Shown here piece by piece: positions 13,424 through 26,150 of a stretch of DNA of 64,000 bases (positions are counted from its first letter, which is position 1; every line of letters begins with the position of its first letter). A program made the translations under genes and the position numbers. Source of the stretch: Physcomitrium patens (taxonomy: Eukaryota; Streptophyta; Bryopsida; Funariales; Funariaceae); assembly GCF_000002425.4 (NCBI RefSeq), contig NC_037276.1, forward strand, positions 64,216-128,215, written 5' to 3'. The notes below the pieces were generated by a model. It had not been told where the DNA came from. It ran no database searches and saw only the letters and a list, made by a program, of their open reading frames with translations.

Positions 13424-15188
13424 ATCAAAATTTACCTAATTTTGTGCTATCTAAGAATTTTAATATGTAGATGAAGCAATTAAATTTTATACATCAAGTT
13501 GTAACTAATCCACTATTTTTGAGTTGGATTTTTGTTACTATTCTTCCTTGTTTTAGCTCATCTTCAAATCCTATTTTACACATCTTCCATCTTTAGGCCT
13601 TACTCCAATGGCTTTCTTAAAATCTCTTTCTACCATGAAGTTGCATAGGCCACAAATAAGATATTTGAATGTATTACAAATTTATAAGGTTTTGATGGAT
13701 GTACAATTATTACAATTGCAATATAGATTGTATAGGGATAATAAATTCTAAAACATGCTTCTTAAAAAAAATATGAGGATTTTTGACGAGTTGCAAGCTA
13801 TATATTAGAGGATGTGATAAAATACAAATTGGCTTTGTTATGTATTTTACATGCTTTGATGAAGTATCCAGTTATAAGATGTTTGTTGAATTAGTATAGG
13901 ACAAGGCAAGGGCATATATTGTAAATTAATATATGATTTATTTCTATTCAATTTTGGATCCAAATTTGGCAACCATGTATATTGAACAAAAGGCCTCAAA
14001 TTTTGTTGTCCCTTTATACTCCATATTGGATTCTTTGCATCAACAATCCTAACTTGTTTCCACAACAACACATTTTTTTTTTTTTTTTTTTTTTTTTTTC
14101 TTCTCTCCATCTCTTTTTCTCCTTTATACTTCATACTAGAGTATTGGCGCCAAATTTGTCTGATGATTCCTTGCAATACTGATAGGACTAGATAATATTC
14201 CTTCTTTTTATATTAGAATATTGGTGCCAAATTATTCCTACAATCTTTGCAACTCCTTGATATTCTACAATACACATGCCTTTACTTATAAGCCTTGTTG
14301 TTGTATCTATAAGGATTCTTATTGTGTATGTAGGACTTAGTGTTGTGTCTTCACCTTTGCTTTTGTATGCCACTTTTTATTCTAGCACCTTATTAGTAAA
14401 TTCTTTTATTATAGCATCTTATTCCACATCTTTGTAGATGTGTTCTTCTACCACAACCTCCTGCTTAATAGCCTTAGAGGTCGATTTTTTTGCTACTAAA
14501 ACTTAGTAAGTTTTTCCTAAAATCATTTTTTTTTTCATATCTACTAATCTTTTGTATTCTAACTATTCTTGTTAAATATACGTTCTTACTTTCTTTCTTT
14601 TTTATTCAATATGTTGTTCTTGGATTTACTACATAATGTTCATATATGCTTTCAAAGTTAATATTAATGATTTAAAAAAACCTACTACAAAATCTATATT
14701 GCGTCTTCTTAAATTGGACTTTTTTATGATGGTAGGCAAGGTTAGGAAGTGAATTATGGATTCCAAATTAAGGCATGCATGATTTAATTTACAAATTTCT
14801 TTTGCTAATTTCAAACTTGATCTATCTATATTAACAAAAAAATATTCAATGATAGAATTGGAGCTAGCTTTAAGTTTACTACAATATCATAAAGTAGTAA
14901 AGCAAGTATGTCTTTATTGACTGATTCCATACTCCAACTTTTATTTTCAATGGAATTTCCAACTATGTTGTTTTCACCTTGTTTAATTTATTATGTATAT
15001 TGTATGTATGATTTAATTGGACTTATATGATTGTGTATTATTATTTACTTAAGCAAAAATATTCTAGTAAAGCTAAATCCTTTAGAAAATATATACATTA
15101 ACAAAGCACATTTCAAGCACATGGACATCCAATATATGAGATTTTGTTTCTATATAAGCTGATTTAGGTGTTTAGATACTCAATATTC
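13424..15188. other. Unclassified decayed DNA
   Basis: AT-rich sequence with short broken frames and a 27-T run (14073-14099). Two related minus-strand peptides, IIRQIWRQYSSMK (about 14140-14170) and VGIIWHQYSNIK (about 14200-14240), suggest a small local duplication. Nothing else is recognisable. It may be part of the transposon whose transposase fragment follows. Confidence 0.4.
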
Positions 15189-15362
15189 TTAATACTCCTT
15201 AATATAGGTCTTGTATGGTCTGAACATACATGTATCTAGAGATTACATGGAGTACAATATGTGAGATAATAAGGTTAGAATGTCTAATCTTATGTCTTGT
15301 GTAAATTTTGCGACTTCAATAGTAACATGGCTTGCATATCTATCAATAATTAGTAGAAGTCT
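15189..15362 (-). pseudogene. pogo/Tc5-type (DDE_1) transposase fragment
   Basis: One frame with a single internal stop reads LLIIDRYASHVTIEVAKF, then RLDILTLLSHI, then SLDTCMFRPYKTYIKEY. This matches the conserved core of pogo/Tigger-like DDE transposases, where a catalytic Asp sits in (D)(G/R)(Y/H).SH and is followed by LP.H..H.LQPLDV..F.P.K. Only about 58 codons are recognisable. The rest of the gene and the element ends are not identifiable. Confidence 0.7.
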
Positions 15363-15589
15363 TTAGGAGAAAAAATACCACGAAGTCATTCTATGCTCTT
15401 AATAAACTAAGAAATTCATGCAAAAAATAAATAACTTATCATCCAAGCCTTAGGTTGCATTGCCATTGTTGCTCCTGCTTTATATTATTCTATGTAGTTT
15501 TGTTAAGAACGTTGTCATGATAGAAAGAATTTGCCTCAAGAAAGCACTGGGCTCTTAGCTGCTATTAATTGCTCAATCAAGACTTGAGA

Positions 15590-16795
15590 TAAAAAAGACC
15601 AAGTTTGTATATACATATGTACATAAATCTTTTAGGAGCAATTACACCAAATATATAGGTCTTTAAGTTCCCAAAAACATCCAAAATATAATAAAAACCT
15701 CTAAATTCTTATATATCCTTATCAGATATTATTTCCAAATTTCAACAACTCATATCTTTTAATCGAACTATTCAAACATACTCAAATTTTACATGAAGTA
15801 CTGATGTACTTCTAAAAACTATCACAACAAATTTCAACTATAAATTTGTTGCAGATCTTAAGATATCACCAAAAACCTAAAAGTAGCTTCAAATCCTAAT
15901 TTTAATACACCTACATGCAATTTTCTTTATATCTCACAAACTAAGCACTCAAATACCACAAAATTTGTATATATAGCTCTTCAACACAATAGTCTACCTT
16001 TTCTAAAAGGTTTGAGCCAAAAATTCGTCCAAATACTTAAAATATGGCTCCAATCATTACTATGAATAAAATCACTTACTTACTACTTTTGATTTGAATG
16101 CACTGACTTCAACTCTCTATAATTTCTTCATCCAAATTCCAAATTCATCAAATAGTACATGAAAAGTGTAGTCAAGAAAGTGCTCTCTCCAATCCCAATC
16201 ACCAATCTTTTGTTTCTCTTTTTAAACGTATGTTATGCCCTAAAGAGTGACAGTCGGTACAAAATTGACACCTTAACTTTGAGTGCCAATAACTCCTTCA
16301 TAAAATCTCCAAACCACACAAATTTTTCATCCAATTTGTATCCAAAAATCTAAACTTGTTGGTGCTAGTCTCCAAAATTCAAATAACCTCGAAAAAAAAC
16401 CCTAATCTCTAATAAGGCCCCAAGTAGCCTCCTTGAAGTCCATTGGATATGGCCTTTAACCAATAGGAATAAAGATCTCCATTCCTTGCCTTCATCCGAC
16501 GATGTCTTGATTTCATCCCTTCCAATAAGCCTCTTATTAGTCAAGATTTTTATGTTTAGACTCTAATCTCTTCTCAAGGCTTCATATTAAATATGTAGGT
16601 TCTATATATTTTTTTAAATGCTATAATCAAAATAGATAAAACTCAAAATAAAGTTTCTTATATTCACTCTCTTTAAATTAATGTATTAACCATTCTAACA
16701 TAGACCAAGACTTATGAACATATTATATCTTCTAACTAATTTTTACATATTATAAGCAATTACAGTATGATAATATTATCTTCTAAAAATATAAA
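15590..16795 (-). repeat. LTR-like repeat of the G family, copy 1
   Basis: About 1.2 kb that matches the reverse complement of 54520-55740 nearly end to end (for example AGCCTCCTTGAAG and GTGACAGTCGGTACAAAATT versus GTGACAATAGATACAAAATT). It matches 49500-50880 in the same orientation over much of its length. At the 54.5-kb copy the repeat precedes a gag-like frame, so it is most likely an LTR. Here no internal region is recognised, so it is a solo LTR or a truncated element. Confidence 0.65.
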
Positions 16796-18930
16796 AAGAG
16801 ATTATGTTTAATTTCATTGCATTGACACATATCAATATTGATAGCCATTCTCTTTAATATAGAATAATTAGATATATGTAACAAACACGTCTTTGAGCTA
16901 TGATAAGTGCATCACTATTTCTTTCTTCTTAGATATTAGACTCATTATAATTTCACAGCTTATTTGGAGAATATTCATGTAATTAATATAATTCACATAA
17001 ATTATCATAGAAGTTTTATACATTTTTTTTGTATAGTGCCTTTGTTTTAGAAGATACAAGGGATTATGCCACCTTCATCATGAATTCCAAGTAACACTTT
17101 TTAAACCACCTTATTTATCTATTATTAAGAGTCTCATTTTTAAACATAGTGCATTGAATCCTAGTTATTTCAAAAACTTTTATTTTCAAAGTTATAAGCA
17201 TCAAATCTAGGCCCTTATTGCACATAGCTAAGTACATGCATATCCATTCTAAGTACAATGAATTTTATATATTACTTAGATCTTAGTATTATTTTAACTA
17301 GTTTCTAATTCATTTTTAATAATAGAATATTAGAACTGGTCATATATAAGATATTAGACTTGTAAAAATATTCCACATTATAGGTTGGAAATGAGAGTTG
17401 GTCAAGAATGGACGAGCTATCTTTTTGCAATACAAAGAATACCATATGTATTCATAATTATTAGATGCCTAAATTCCTTTATAATCCATAATTTAACTTA
17501 CAAAGCCTGTGACTAATTACATTTGATCACTCTTTAAGATATTATTTTTTGATCTTAATGGAATTATGACAAAGGTTTTTTTTTTTTAATATTCAATTGT
17601 TTTTCAAATAATCTTTGGTATAATTAAAACAAAGATCAAAGATGTCATTTGACAAGTTTCTCAAAAGCTTTTCTATTCATAAGAATACAACTTACTACCA
17701 TTTATCAACAACTTGTTTGTTTATCAATAATATCCATTTAAAATAGATATCAACAAAATCCTTTGTGCAATGATTTTTTTCTCTTAACATACCTTATGAT
17801 ATGGTAAATTTAAGTCTAAAAAACTTAGATAATATACTATGCTTGTGATACTTTGACAAGAGACAATGAACATAACTTCTTAGAAGAAATTGCATAAGAT
17901 AATCCATCTTAATTAATTCCATGCAAAAAAATGAAACAATAAAAAAATTATACTAAATATATTATCCAACTCTATATTTATGTTCCATTTACTCTTCAAT
18001 AATCTAGTGGTTAGATCTTAAAAATCTTTCATAATTCCATGTATATTTGTATATAGCTTATTATTATGTTGTATTAATAATGCAATGTACAAATTTTTGC
18101 TAATATTTTAAAAATAAATAATTTATTTCATTCATATCTTCATTAAATAATTATTTAATTTTTTTTTATGAAATACAAAGTCAATTTATCAAGAAATGAT
18201 TGATGACTTAATAAAACAATGTCAAAAGCTTATATGTTATAAAGGCAATAAAGTTGTATTTTATTTGTAGAGCTTGATATCTTCATTGGCAATTTTTATG
18301 CCAGTATAAATTCCATGTATTACTAAATTTAAATATAATTAATCCAAATTAAAAAAAGTTTGTTAATATAAAAAGTCCAAATATATAAAATGACAAATTT
18401 AATCTACGAGTAGAATGAATCAGTGAAGATATGATATTTATTTAAATATAATCATTTAAAACTAATGATTGTTGAATGAAAAAATTATTAATACCAGCAA
18501 ATAATAACTGCATCTTATGGGAGCAATTTTGCTCAACATAGGTTGATAATACTAATATCCTCTCTTTAACAAGTGCTTAGATTGTGCAACATGTCTTGTT
18601 TTAATATGGTGTTCATAGAGGTAATCAAGTTTCTTGAATCAACAATAGAAGATATGATACTAGTAAATATTAATTTTAGGCTAATTTGTATATAATTATA
18701 GAAGCTAAAGTATTGACTACAATCTCTTCTATTCAATGTATAGTTTTACATTTTTTTCCTAGGAATGTAGGCATTGTCAATTTTTTGTTGTAAGTTGTGC
18801 AATGAATTGTATCAAATCTTATTATTGTGGGTGCTATTAGCATTTTTTTGTACTAGAATTTTAAGAGAGCTTAATGCATGTCTTATAAAATGGTTGGAAA
18901 TATAAAAGATTGTGGTTTTATATGAGAGCT
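16796..18930. other. AT-rich DNA, nothing recognised
   Basis: No ORF of convincing length, no repeat partner within the window that I could find, and no structural RNA. Part of it may be the 3' LTR and flank of copia element J. Confidence 0.4.
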
Positions 18931-20047
18931 CATTAGGATTTGATCTCTTCCACAAAATTGCCTATCAAATGTCTTAATGTTTTTATGCAATATAAAGAAA
19001 ATATCAAGTGGATGTTTATCTTTCTTGGCCTAAGTATCAAGCTCAAGTAAAGAAATTTTAAAAAGTATCTTAAATGAAATTTGGTTCTAAGATAAATGTG
19101 AAGAATTTCATAAGTTTGTAGTTTTGACAATACTTTAATATTCTCGTGGTTACTATTATATTTATAAATTAAAGAAGTTTAACCTTTTAAAATCTTATAT
19201 TTTAGGTGAAATTTTCTTGAGTCCAATTACTTCCTTGTTTTGAATAAAGGCTGATTCTTCTAAAGATTTTGTGAAAATATCAACTTATTATGCTTGAGAT
19301 GGAATGTATTAAACTTCAATGCTTTTGTTTTGATGTTTTTCTTGTGTGCAGTGATGGTCTAACTCAATGTACTTAATATAATGATACATAATTGTATTCC
19401 TTATAAATTTAATGCTACTTATATTATTACATAATAATATAATGGTTTTGTCTTATTTTACTTATAATTCCTTCAATAGCATCCAATGATATGTGATGTT
19501 TTGGACCACCTCTCAAAGTATATGCTAATCAGATTTTGTAGTTGAAAGAGCAATTATTGATTATAACTTATTCAACTATACTGTAGTAAAGGAGTCAAGC
19601 TTATAAAATATTCCAAATGTAGATTTTTAGAAATCAACATGTCTTGTCTAATAAATGTTTGTGAAGTTAATTAGTCATCCTATATCCTTGGCAGGATAAA
19701 ATATTTCAAATTCTTTATTTTTTTTAAATATTAAAAATCTTTTTTTTTGTTACTATCATATATGTCAATTGTAGATTATGCATGAATCTTGAGATATACA
19801 TGATTGCATATTGTTTATTCTATTAACTAATGGTTGTATATGAAAGGCCTCTAATAAAGCTTTGGTATGGTATGGAATCTACTAGAATTGTTCATTTTTC
19901 TTTTTGAAGATTTGTATTCAAATTCATGAGAACTTTTGAAGGTTTGCAATGCATAAGGTTGAATTTTTTTAATATTTGGTCTATATACTATCTTTGATAA
20001 AAGTAGATACTTAACTTATCATAGTAGAGCTTAACTCTAAGATAAAC
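18930..20047 (-). pseudogene. Ty1/copia element J, RT and RNase H part (left of B)
   Basis: Minus-strand fragments carry SIYFYQR followed by YIDQILKKFNLMHCKPSKV (about 19930-20030), matching the copia RT end (I.QRRYI.DLL.RFGM..CKP). Then come KYIELDHHCTQEK and the V.YIPSQ...DIFTKSL segment (about 19230-19390) that ends copia RNase H. The same element resumes at 32534 on the other side of chromovirus B, and the five bases TAAAC are present at both edges. Many stops mark it as dead. Confidence 0.8.
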
Positions 20048-20600
20048 TATCATGGACATAATCATGTAAGCTAGTAATTACATATACAAATAGGTAGAAG
20101 TAAGTAAAAATAGGTAAAAGTAAGTTAATTCTATAGTATTTAATATGGAAGCTTCCTAGAAGCTATATAGATGCTACTTTGACTTCATAGGTGTCTTTAA
20201 TTGATTTTTTGGATTAGAAACGTAGTCAACAAGTTGGCCATGTGCCACACATGTTGTTAGCTTGAAGATCAAGCTAACTATGTCGCCCACATATAGAAAA
20301 ACTTGCCTTGTAAGTCAAGGCATGTGTTCTACAAAGTCAACACATATTGGAGGTCCTATAGAACATCGCCGTGTAGCCCCTAGTATATATAGAGACAAGA
20401 GTGAAGGCTTCTTCACTCTTGTCAACTCCTTTCTTGCTTCCAGTCTAGTTTCAAGGATCTCTAGTTTCTTTGTCTTTTGACAATAGCCATTCCAGTTTTT
20501 CTTTCAATATACATACTTATTTATTTATATTTTGTTACCTTCCTTTGAGTGAAGGCTCACTTGTCTGAATTGTTTTTTCATCGAATTCTTGTCCTTGACA
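20048..20600 (+). repeat. 5' LTR of element B
   Basis: 553 bases. A TATATATAG box lies at 20385-20393, and a GAAGCTTCCTAGAAGC motif related to a heat-shock element lies about 230 bases upstream. The 3' copy has the same layout. Confidence 0.92.
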
Positions 20601-20620
20601 GATTGACAAGAGTACACCTA

Positions 20621-20632
20621 CAATATCAAAGC
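20621..20632 (+). other. Primer-binding site of element B (decayed)
   Basis: CAATATCAAAGC, 20 bases after the 5' LTR, resembles TGGTATCAGAGC, the complement of initiator tRNA-Met used by plant gypsy elements. The related element A retains TGGTATCAGAGCT at a comparable distance. Confidence 0.65.
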
Positions 20633-20813
20633 ATTGTCTAATCTTGATTAAGAGTGGATTACCCCTTTTTTTTTGATAAGATACAAGCATATTAGAAGTT
20701 GCGGATTACCCTCTTCTAAACTGATATTATCCTTAGTATTTTCTTTGTTCTAAAGTCCTCTCTTCTATTTATCTTGAGTGATATTAGACATCTTCTCTCT
20801 TCTAAGTATTATC

Positions 20814-21693
20814 ATGGCACAACTTATTGAAATGAAGAGTGCAATGGCACAAATGCAAGAGCAATTGAGGGAATTAATACTTGCGATGCATCAACTCAAT
20901 TTACCACCAAAAAGAGCAACAAGATTGGCAGGAAGTGAAGATATAGGTATGGTTAGAGCTGCTTCAACATTTGCACCAAACCATGTCCTTTTTCCTATGG
21001 TGGAACGCCCTTTAAATCTTAGAGAACCAAGAATTGCCCTACCCGAGAAGTTTGATGGCACTAAATCCAAGTTTCGAGGATTTATCAATCAAGTGCAACT
21101 TGTGATTGAACTCAACCCCAAAGCTATCCAACTCCAGGATCGCAAGTTAGATTCATTAGTACGCTTCTTTCAGGTTCAGCACTATCGTGGTTTTTATCTT
21201 TTCTTGAATGACGAGATCCAATATTGGATAATCTAGAGGCTTTTTTGGTGGAGTTTTGATCTATGTATGGAGAATATGATGCAATTTGTATTGCAACCAA
21301 TAAGATCTGTATTTTACGACAAGGCAATCGATTAGTAACGTTATACGCTTCACAATTTTGACAACTTGCAACTGATATCAAGTGGAATGATGCTGCACTT
21401 ATAAGTCAATTTCTCTACGGATTATAATATGAGGTAAAAAAATTAATACTCAACTTATCTGATCCTCAAACATTGAGTCAAGCAATTGACTTTGCTAAGA
21501 AGTGCGACAATCACCTTTTTGAATTCCGATCTGAGAACTGTACAAGTGGACCTCAACATTACTATAATTCAATGGCAATATCAACACCTCTTCAACACAT
21601 ACATTCAGAAGTAGAGAATATGCAAATTGATGTAGTACGTTTCAAATCTCTTACTAAGCAAGAAAAGACTCGTCATCGTCAAGAAGGATTATG
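20814..21693 (+). pseudogene. gag of element B, first part
   Basis: Starts ATGGCACAACTT (MAQLIEMKSAM) with a predicted helical N-terminus, then PRIALPEKFDGTKSKF, the conserved start of the retrotransposon gag domain. A frameshift follows near 21160 and further gag sequence continues in other frames (for example LYASQFRQLATDIKW and NLSDPQTLSQAIDFAKKCDN). Element A is inserted at 21694 just inside the CCHC knuckle; the gene resumes at 27789. Confidence 0.85.
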
Positions 21694-22105
21694 TGTCATG
21701 GACACAAAATACAGACTTGAAATCTAACAAAAAGTTCAAGAAGAAGTGGCAGAACTAGATTAAACAGATGAGTACAAGAACAACACCAGAAAGGTGAGCT
21801 AGAACTCCAAGAGATGTGTTGTCGAGACTGAAGAACCCTTCAGCCTCGACTCCTATATATACTACTGAATAGGAAGCTTCTCGAGCTACTTCCGCTAACT
21901 AGGATGCTTCTCCAACAACTTCTACTAATTAGGAAACTTCTCGAGCAACTTCCTAGAATCTATCAGAATATTCTAGAACCTTCTAAGAGAATCTTCAGGG
22001 AATATTCTAAGAATCTTCTAGAACATTCTAAAGGAATCTTTAGAGAATCTTTAGAGAATATTCTAAAAGAATATTCGAAGAATCTTCCAATGTATGTCCA
22101 TGACA
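21694..22105 (-). repeat. 3' LTR of element A
   Basis: 412 bases, longer than its partner because of internal duplications in the GGAAGCTTCTCGAG-like region. It contains heat-shock-element arrays, including GAATATTCTAGAACCTTC at 21966-21983 and GAATCTTCTAGAACATTC at 22011-22028, each four units at 5-base spacing. Confidence 0.93.
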
Positions 22106-22119
22106 TCACCTCCTCTTCT
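22106..22119 (-). other. Polypurine tract of element A
   Basis: On the minus strand AGAAGAGGAGGTGA lies directly before the 3' LTR, where plus-strand DNA synthesis is primed. Confidence 0.8.
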
Positions 22120-22155
22120 AGCTTCGAGGTCTCCGAGAAGCAATGTTGTTATCTG

Positions 22156-22503
22156 TCAATACCAACGCAAGAAAATGAAAATCTGTCGCATCACATCCGC
22201 TATGAATTCCAATTGTTGTTCGCGAGGCAAATGATTCATCGGCCCTTGGAGCCAACGGTAGTGACCAACACCTTCAACCTCTGACCAAGCGTGGACTTCT
22301 GTGTCTTCATTGTGAAACTGTCCTCCAAACACACCTTCTGGCTGACCATCGTAGGCAGGCTCGACCTCAAATACAATTACTAGCGATCTGTTGCTCGGTA
22401 TCCTCCGACGTCGTTGTGGTGCAGGCGGTTCTTCATCTTGCGGTCGTCTTCGTGAGCTAGTCGCTTGAGATGACATAACAAGTGTAGTATCTTGACTATC
22501 CAT
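22156..22503 (-). CDS. Extra ORF of element A, 115 aa, unknown function
   Basis: A complete uninterrupted frame between the pol stop (22630) and the polypurine tract, on the element's coding strand. The N-terminal third is Ser/Gln/Arg-rich (RRRPQDEEPPAPQRRRR). The rest is ordered-looking: RSLVIVFEVEPAYDGQP, then GVGHYRWLQGPMNHLPREQ and a helical C-terminus (FIADVMRQIF). Elements B and C carry homologous frames at the same place, with the same core (VIV.EV, YRWL.GP.NHL..E, VA..I.R.I). I cannot assign it to a known family. It has no CCHC, protease, RT, integrase or envelope features, no signal peptide and no membrane segment. That it stays open here while pol has stops may only reflect its short length. 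Confidence 0.75.
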   Translation of the reverse strand: MDSQDTTLVMSSQATSSRRRPQDEEPPAPQRRRRIPSNRSLVIVFEVEPAYDGQPEGVFGGQFHNEDTEVHAWSEVEGVGHYRWLQGPMNHLPREQQLEFIADVMRQIFIFLRWY

Positions 22504-22629
22504 GTCTAAAGGCTAAAATGATGAGAGCAAACTATAGTTGCTAACAAAGTTCTACACTATCGAACTATGGGTTTTGGAGGTGCCTTCCTCCCTTTTTATG
22601 CTACTTGATGAGCAAGCTTCAGCAAGAAG

Positions 22630-25600
22630 CTATCGTTGAATCGGCTTAGGTTTATGAGGATATCGTTGATGAAATTCTTGTACCTTTTTTGGCGCATTGG
22701 CAAGATTTTCGGCACGCTCCCACGTTCGTTCATTGATGTCGTATCCACTCCAATGCACTAAATACTCCAATTTTCTTCTATTACGCCGTGAATCTAGTAC
22801 CTTTTCCACCTCGTATTCCTCATGGTTTTCAATTTCGATACTTGGTGGCGGACTTTGTACTCTTTGGAGAAAAGCTGACTCTCGATAAGGTTCCAACAAA
22901 GACACGTGAAAGACTGGATGTACCTTCATAGTAGCTGGTAACTCCAGACGATATGCCACCGGATTGATCTGCTTCTCGATAACAAATGGCTCTAATCTCC
23001 GATAGTCCAATTTTTCACATGGCCGCTTGGTCTTGATATTCCATCGAAGAAGCCATACTTTACTTCGAACTTTAAAAGTAGGCGCCTCATTTCGATATTT
23101 ATCTGCAGATGCCTTGTAACTCTCTTGGGCAGATTGCAATTGAAGCTTCAACGTCGCTTGAAGCTCCGATAGTTGCTTCACAAATCCTTCAGCTGCTGGG
23201 TTGTTATTTGCTGAAGAACTCAATAAATCGAGCTTGGGGTGGTATCCGTAGTTGGAGAAGAATGGTGTTTGTTGAGTTGACGCATGAAGAGTGTTGTTGT
23301 ATGCGAACTCAGCAAGCGGTAGATATGCAGTCCAATCATCTTGTTGATAGTTGATGGTGCATCGTAAATATTGCTTCAAAACTGGATTCACCCGCTCCGT
23401 TTGACCGTCAGTTTGAGGATGAAAAGCCGAAGAGAGCTTAATATCCACCTTCAATATCTCAAAGAGGGACCTCCAAAACTTGGATACAAACTAAGTACCT
23501 CGATCCGACACGATATCATCTGGTAGGCCATGATAACGATATATGTTATCAAGAAAGAGTCTTGCGGTGTCTTCACTTGACGATGTTTTCTTGCAAGGCA
23601 CAAAATGCGCCATCTTTGTAAATCGATCCACCACAACAAAGATGCTGTCAAATGAATTCGATGGCGGTAGATCCGTAATGAAGTCCATAGAAACTGAAGA
23701 CCATGGTCGATGCGGAATAGGCAATGGCTGGAGAAGTCCATATGGACGATGTCGAGGGATCTTGGATCTTGAACAAACATCACAAGAAAGGATAAATTCC
23801 TTCACATCCTTCCACATTTGGGGCCACCAAAAATCTCATGAAATGAGCTCCAAAGTCTTGTTGAATCCAAAATGTCCCGCAGCTGGAAAGTCGTGGCGAG
23901 ATTGAAGTACTCGGAGTCGAGTTGGTCCTTTTGGGATATACAACTGCTCCTCAAAATACAGAAGATCTCCCTCCACCTTAAACTTGTCATTATCGACACG
24001 TTGTTTGATGTCAAGAGCTATAGAATCCTCAATGGTCGCAGTACGTACCTCGCTGAGGAAGCCATCATCGATAGTTGCAACAGTAGCAAAAATCCTGAAT
24101 TTTTCTGGTTTCAACAATGTTGTACATTGTTGATCAAACGCTGCTTCTCCAGCCTTTGGCGCAAGATACGATCTCCTCGATAATGCGTCAGATAATCCTT
24201 GCTGTTTTCCAGGGCGGTAGGTGATAATAAAGTCAAATCGTGATAGAGACATATTCCATCGAGCTTGACGACGATTCAAAATTCGAGCTGTCATGAAGTA
24301 CTCCAAATTCTTGTGGTCCGTATAAACAGTTACTGGATGTGCAGCTCCTTCGAGGAAGTGACGCCACTCTTAGAAGGCATCCACTATAGCAAGCAGCTCT
24401 TTGTCGTGGATCTCGTAGTTGATCTCAGCAGCAGAGAACTTTCGTGAATAGAACGCAACTGGGTGAAGCTTCTTGTCTATGCCCATCTGTGAAAGCACAG
24501 CTCCCAAAGCAAAATCTGAAGCATCGGTCTCTAAATAGAAAGCCTTTGCAAAGTCAGGGTGTACCAAGATTGGAGCCGTAGTGAATGCCGTCTTGAGATC
24601 TTGAAATGCTTTTGCTGCTTGTGATCCCCATTTGAGCTTGTCTTTGCTTGTTAGACGCGTGAGTGGTGCAGCAACTTGAGAATAATTCTTGATGAAGATC
24701 CAATAGAAGTTAGCAAATCCAAGAAAACACTGAACATCTCTAACCATCTTCGGAACTTTCCAAGATATAATTGCTTCTATCTTTTTTGGATCCATCTTCA
24801 AGCCCTCTGTAGTCGCAATGAAGCCCAAAAATTCCATCTCATTCTGGTGAAATTGACACTTCTCCAACTTGGCGTAGAGTCCTCGTTCGCATAGTTTTTC
24901 AAGAACCAAACAAACGTGCTTCTCATATTCTTCTTCATTCTTAGAAAATATCAAAATATCATCCAGATAGATGACAACAAAGTCATCGAGGTACTCCCGA
25001 AAGATGTCGTTCATCATATGTTGAAAGACCGCTGGAGCATTGGTAAGACCAAAAGGCATGACATTGTACTCAAAATGGCCATACCTTGTACGAAAGGCTG
25101 TCTTCTATTCATCTCCTTCTTTGATTCGCACAAGGTTGTAGGCTCCTCTTAAATCAATCTTTGTAAAAATCCTTGCACGTCCAAGTTGATCTAAGAGGCC
25201 GGAGATCAAAGGTAAGGGATAGCGATTTTTCTTGGTCACCTTGTTGAGTCCTCGGTAGTCCACGCACATCCGCAGTGAGCCATCCTTTTTCTTCACGAAT
25301 AGGATTGGTGCTCCAGTTGGCGACTTTGAATGTCGAATAAAATTCTTGGCTAGATTCTCATCGATGTACTTCCGCAATTCTGCCAACTCCATCTGCGATA
25401 GGTTGTATATTGGACCAAAAGGTGGTTGCGCTCCTTCCTCTAAGTCTATGGCGCAATCATATGGTCGATGTTCCGGTAGTATATCGGCGTTCTTCTTCTG
25501 AAACACGTCTTCAAAATCCCTATATTGCTCTGGTATATTCGATGTTGAGATATTCTCGCCGCTAGTTGGAGCTGCATAAATGACAAATGGTGCGCCTTCC

Positions 25601-26150
25601 TTGGACGATCTTAGGAACGCTCTCGCTCCAATAAACATGGATTTCTTCATGTAGGTTCTACCAATAGGTTTATTATTATTTTTTTCAGGAAATGTTATCC
25701 TTCATAGCTTCCAATCAATGGACGGATTATGATCTTCTAACCAAGAAAGACCAAGGATAACAGGGCTTGATGGGGTTGTAATAATATTAAAAATAACGTG
25801 ACTAATATGGTCCTTAAACACCACTTCTATAGGTTCTGATTCGTGGGTAACGTTGCCTGACAATAAGGATCGTCCATCTATCACCTCTACGTGAACAGGT
25901 TTGGACTTCTGTACTAAACGGATCTTGTGGCGTTTAGCAAACTCTTCATCTAAAAAACAAGTAGATGCCCCCGAATCCAATAAAGCTAAAGTTTTTTGTT
26001 TTTGAGGGCCTAAAAACAAAGGAATTGTAAAACAACGGGCAGGTTGGACAGAGAAGGAGGAACTTGATTGTTGTCGTGATATTAGATTGTCCAGCCGCAC
26101 GGTTTCTACTGTGGCTGGGCGTCGTCGTTTTCCGGAATCATCGCACTTCT
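22630..26150 (-). pseudogene. pol of element A: protease, RT, RNase H, integrase, chromodomain
   Basis: In order on the minus strand: protease with LALLDSGASTCFLDEEF; RT with the catalytic VIYLDDILIFS and [15 protein letters not shown]; RNase H with FYLETDASDFALGAVLSQM; integrase with DVCSRSKIPRHRP after the zinc-binding half, then VSMDFITDLP and AFHPQTDGQTERVN of the DDE core; and a C-terminal chromodomain with LEYLVHWSGYDINERTWE. The chromodomain places it among chromoviruses, whose integrase C-terminus reads chromatin marks. Stops at about 25105 (Trp codon), 24370 (Gln codon), 23836 and 23491 (Gln codon) break the frame. Pol lies in the -1 frame relative to gag. Confidence 0.93.

Noticed and set aside
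13847-14176. 109-codon ORF with a poly-Lys run
   Set aside because: The run comes from a 27-base homopolymer; the rest matches nothing known and the opposite strand has a similar ORF.
23109-24183. Plus-strand ORFs of 80-120 codons in element A
   Set aside because: They are antisense shadows of the integrase and RNase H frames.
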